From assembly GCA_009392095.1 (NCBI GenBank), contig VFHF01000190.1, forward strand, positions 1 through 6,598: 6,598 nt of DNA, read 5' to 3'. This DNA is from SAR202 cluster bacterium. GTDB taxonomy: Bacteria; Chloroflexota; Dehalococcoidia; Lucifugimonadales; UBA3495. The notes under the pieces are model-generated. The model was not told where the DNA came from and did no database searches. It worked only from the letters and a program-made list of their open reading frames with translations. Shown here piece by piece: positions 5,636 through 6,598 of the stretch; the stretch's first letter is position 1, and each line of letters starts with the position of its first letter. A program made the position numbers and the translations under genes.

Positions 5636-6520
5636 ATGAAACCAGGAGTAGTCTTTCCCCAAACCGAGATCGGCGCCGATCCGGTTGCAGTCCGCGACTA
5701 CGTGCAGGCCGTTGAAGGGTTGGGGTTTTCCCACATGATGGTCTATGACCATGTCCTGGGCGCGGACACTAGTCACCACGACAACTGGCAGGGCAGCTAC
5801 ACCTCTGAGTCCATGTTTCACGAGCCATTCGTACTTTTCGGCTACCTGGCCGGCGTAACCACAACGCTCGAACTGGTGACCGCGGTCTTGATCTTGGGCC
5901 AGCGGCAGACGGCCCTGGTAGCCAAGCAGGCCGCTGAAGTAGATCTGCTGACCGGAGGACGCCTACGGCTGGGCGTTGGAGTAGGCTGGAACCACGTGGA
6001 GTACGAAGCGCTCAACCAGGAGTTTGGAAACCGGGGCAGCCGCTACGCTGAGCAGATCGAACTTCTAAGGGAGTTTTGGACTAAGGACGTGGTCGGATTC
6101 GAGGGCAAGTACCACAAGGTTGACTACGCAGGCGTCAACCCTCAGCCGGTCCAGCGTCCGATTCCGATCTGGATGGGCGCCGGCGCGAGGGCCAACCCTG
6201 TTCCTACAGACAGGGTGCTCCGCCGCGTAGCCCGGCTGGCCGACGGTTGGTTCCCTCAGATGCAGCCTGGTGACGATGCCAAGACCACCGTGGAGCGACT
6301 GATGGTGTTCGCGAGCGAGGCAGGGCGCAACGGCGCTGCTATCGGAATGGAACCCCGGATAAACTTGGCGGACGGCAACCCTGAGTTTTGGCAGCAGCAG
6401 GCGACCGAGTGGCAAGCGATGGGCGCAACCCACGTGTCTTTCAACACCATGCGGGCCGGCCTCGGCTCTCCTCAAGACCACATCAACGCCGTCCAGCAGT
6501 TCAAAGAGGTTATCGGCTAG
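5636..6520 (+). CDS. LLM class F420-dependent oxidoreductase
   Basis: A 294-residue member of the F420-type branch of the luciferase-like superfamily; relatives carry hydride transfer or oxygenation with deazaflavin F420 rather than FMN. Signs are KPGVVFPQTEIGADP (2-16), the MVYDHV motif (35-40), LVTAVLILGQRQTALVAKQAAEVDLL (80-105), TGGRLRLGVGVGWNHVEYEAL (106-126), the helix SRYAEQIELLREFWT (135-149), PVQRPIPIWMGAGA (171-184) and RRVARLADGWFPQ (196-208). The start is set by CGGAGA at 5624-5629, 6 bases before the ATG. It follows the LuxAB-like gene by 28 nt and probably shares its message. F420 use is inferred from family resemblance; some members of this branch use FMN, and no F420 biosynthesis gene is in the window to confirm it. 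Confidence 0.9.
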   Translation: MKPGVVFPQTEIGADPVAVRDYVQAVEGLGFSHMMVYDHVLGADTSHHDNWQGSYTSESMFHEPFVLFGYLAGVTTTLELVTAVLILGQRQTALVAKQAAEVDLLTGGRLRLGVGVGWNHVEYEALNQEFGNRGSRYAEQIELLREFWTKDVVGFEGKYHKVDYAGVNPQPVQRPIPIWMGAGARANPVPTDRVLRRVARLADGWFPQMQPGDDAKTTVERLMVFASEAGRNGAAIGMEPRINLADGNPEFWQQQATEWQAMGATHVSFNTMRAGLGSPQDHINAVQQFKEVIG

Positions 6521-6528
6521 CGGATAAC

Positions 6529-6585
6529 CTGGGCAGATGCCCAGATACCCAGTCTGGGGCTAGGGAAGAAGCGCTCCTAAGCCCC
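6529..6585 (+). other. Three chained, mutually exclusive hairpins after the last gene
   Basis: CTGGGC (6529-6534) pairs with GCCCAG (6539-6544); CCCAGA (6540-6545) pairs with TCTGGG (6553-6558); GGGGCT (6556-6561) pairs with AGCCCC (6580-6585), extended inside by AGG/CCT after a bulged A. Neighbouring stems share bases, so only alternating ones can form together. The last hairpin could be a terminator, but it is followed by GTCGGACCCC before T bases at the window edge, so a classic T-run is not directly attached. It starts 8 nt after the stop of the F420-type gene. Confidence 0.45.
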
Positions 6586-6598
6586 GTCGGACCCCTTT

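Noticed and set aside
6065..6481. 138-residue open frame on the minus strand
   Set aside because: It is the shadow of the F420-type oxidoreductase, Arg/His/Leu-rich with no domain signal.
1..6598. Mobile elements, CRISPR, tRNA, toxin-antitoxin or phage defence genes
   Set aside because: No transposase, integrase, terminal repeats, spaced direct repeats, cloverleaf or defence-type domain was seen on either strand.

Overview
The window looks like bacterial chromosome from a moderately GC-rich, gene-dense genome. Its most striking trait is three luciferase-like flavin/F420 oxidoreductases from three different subfamilies within 6.6 kb. Expansion of such paralogues together with small cupin/ABM-type accessory proteins is known from SAR202 and related Chloroflexota and from some actinobacteria. 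I favour a SAR202-like chloroflexotan, but this is inference from gene content only: the window has no rRNA or other phylogenetic marker.

Layout. (1) Plus strand, 1-1966: the 3' part of an NtaA/SnaA/DszA-type FMNH2-dependent monooxygenase gene (its start lies upstream of the window), then a small cupin-like protein and a 77-residue zinc-ribbon protein, ending at a hairpin-plus-T-run at 1965-2001. (2) Minus strand, 4196-2033: four tightly packed genes read right to left, namely a Nudix hydrolase, an unrecognised membrane-anchored protein, a ketopantoate reductase-family enzyme (PanE/ApbA fold, TTG start) and an ABM/YgiN-like small protein. They converge on the same hairpin, which looks bidirectional. 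(3) Plus strand, 4462-6520: a LuxAB-like LLM monooxygenase and an F420-type LLM oxidoreductase, 28 nt apart, behind a good sigma70-type promoter (TTGACG-16-TATAAT, 4359-4386). After the last gene, 6529-6585 holds three chained, mutually exclusive hairpins.

How the genes might work together: LLM enzymes use reduced FMN or F420 to oxygenate, oxidise or reduce organic substrates. ABM and cupin proteins often act on oxygenated or quinoid intermediates, and a PanE-family dehydrogenase can reduce a 2-keto acid. The set fits an oxidative catabolic or detoxification cluster for organic compounds, but no substrate can be read from the sequence and no flavin reductase lies in the window. There are no mobile elements, tRNA, rRNA, CRISPR arrays or phage genes. 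I see no clear sign of a wholly new system. The least explained items are the membrane-anchored protein with a possible frameshift near its 3' end, the cupin plus zinc-ribbon pair, and the chained hairpins at the right edge.
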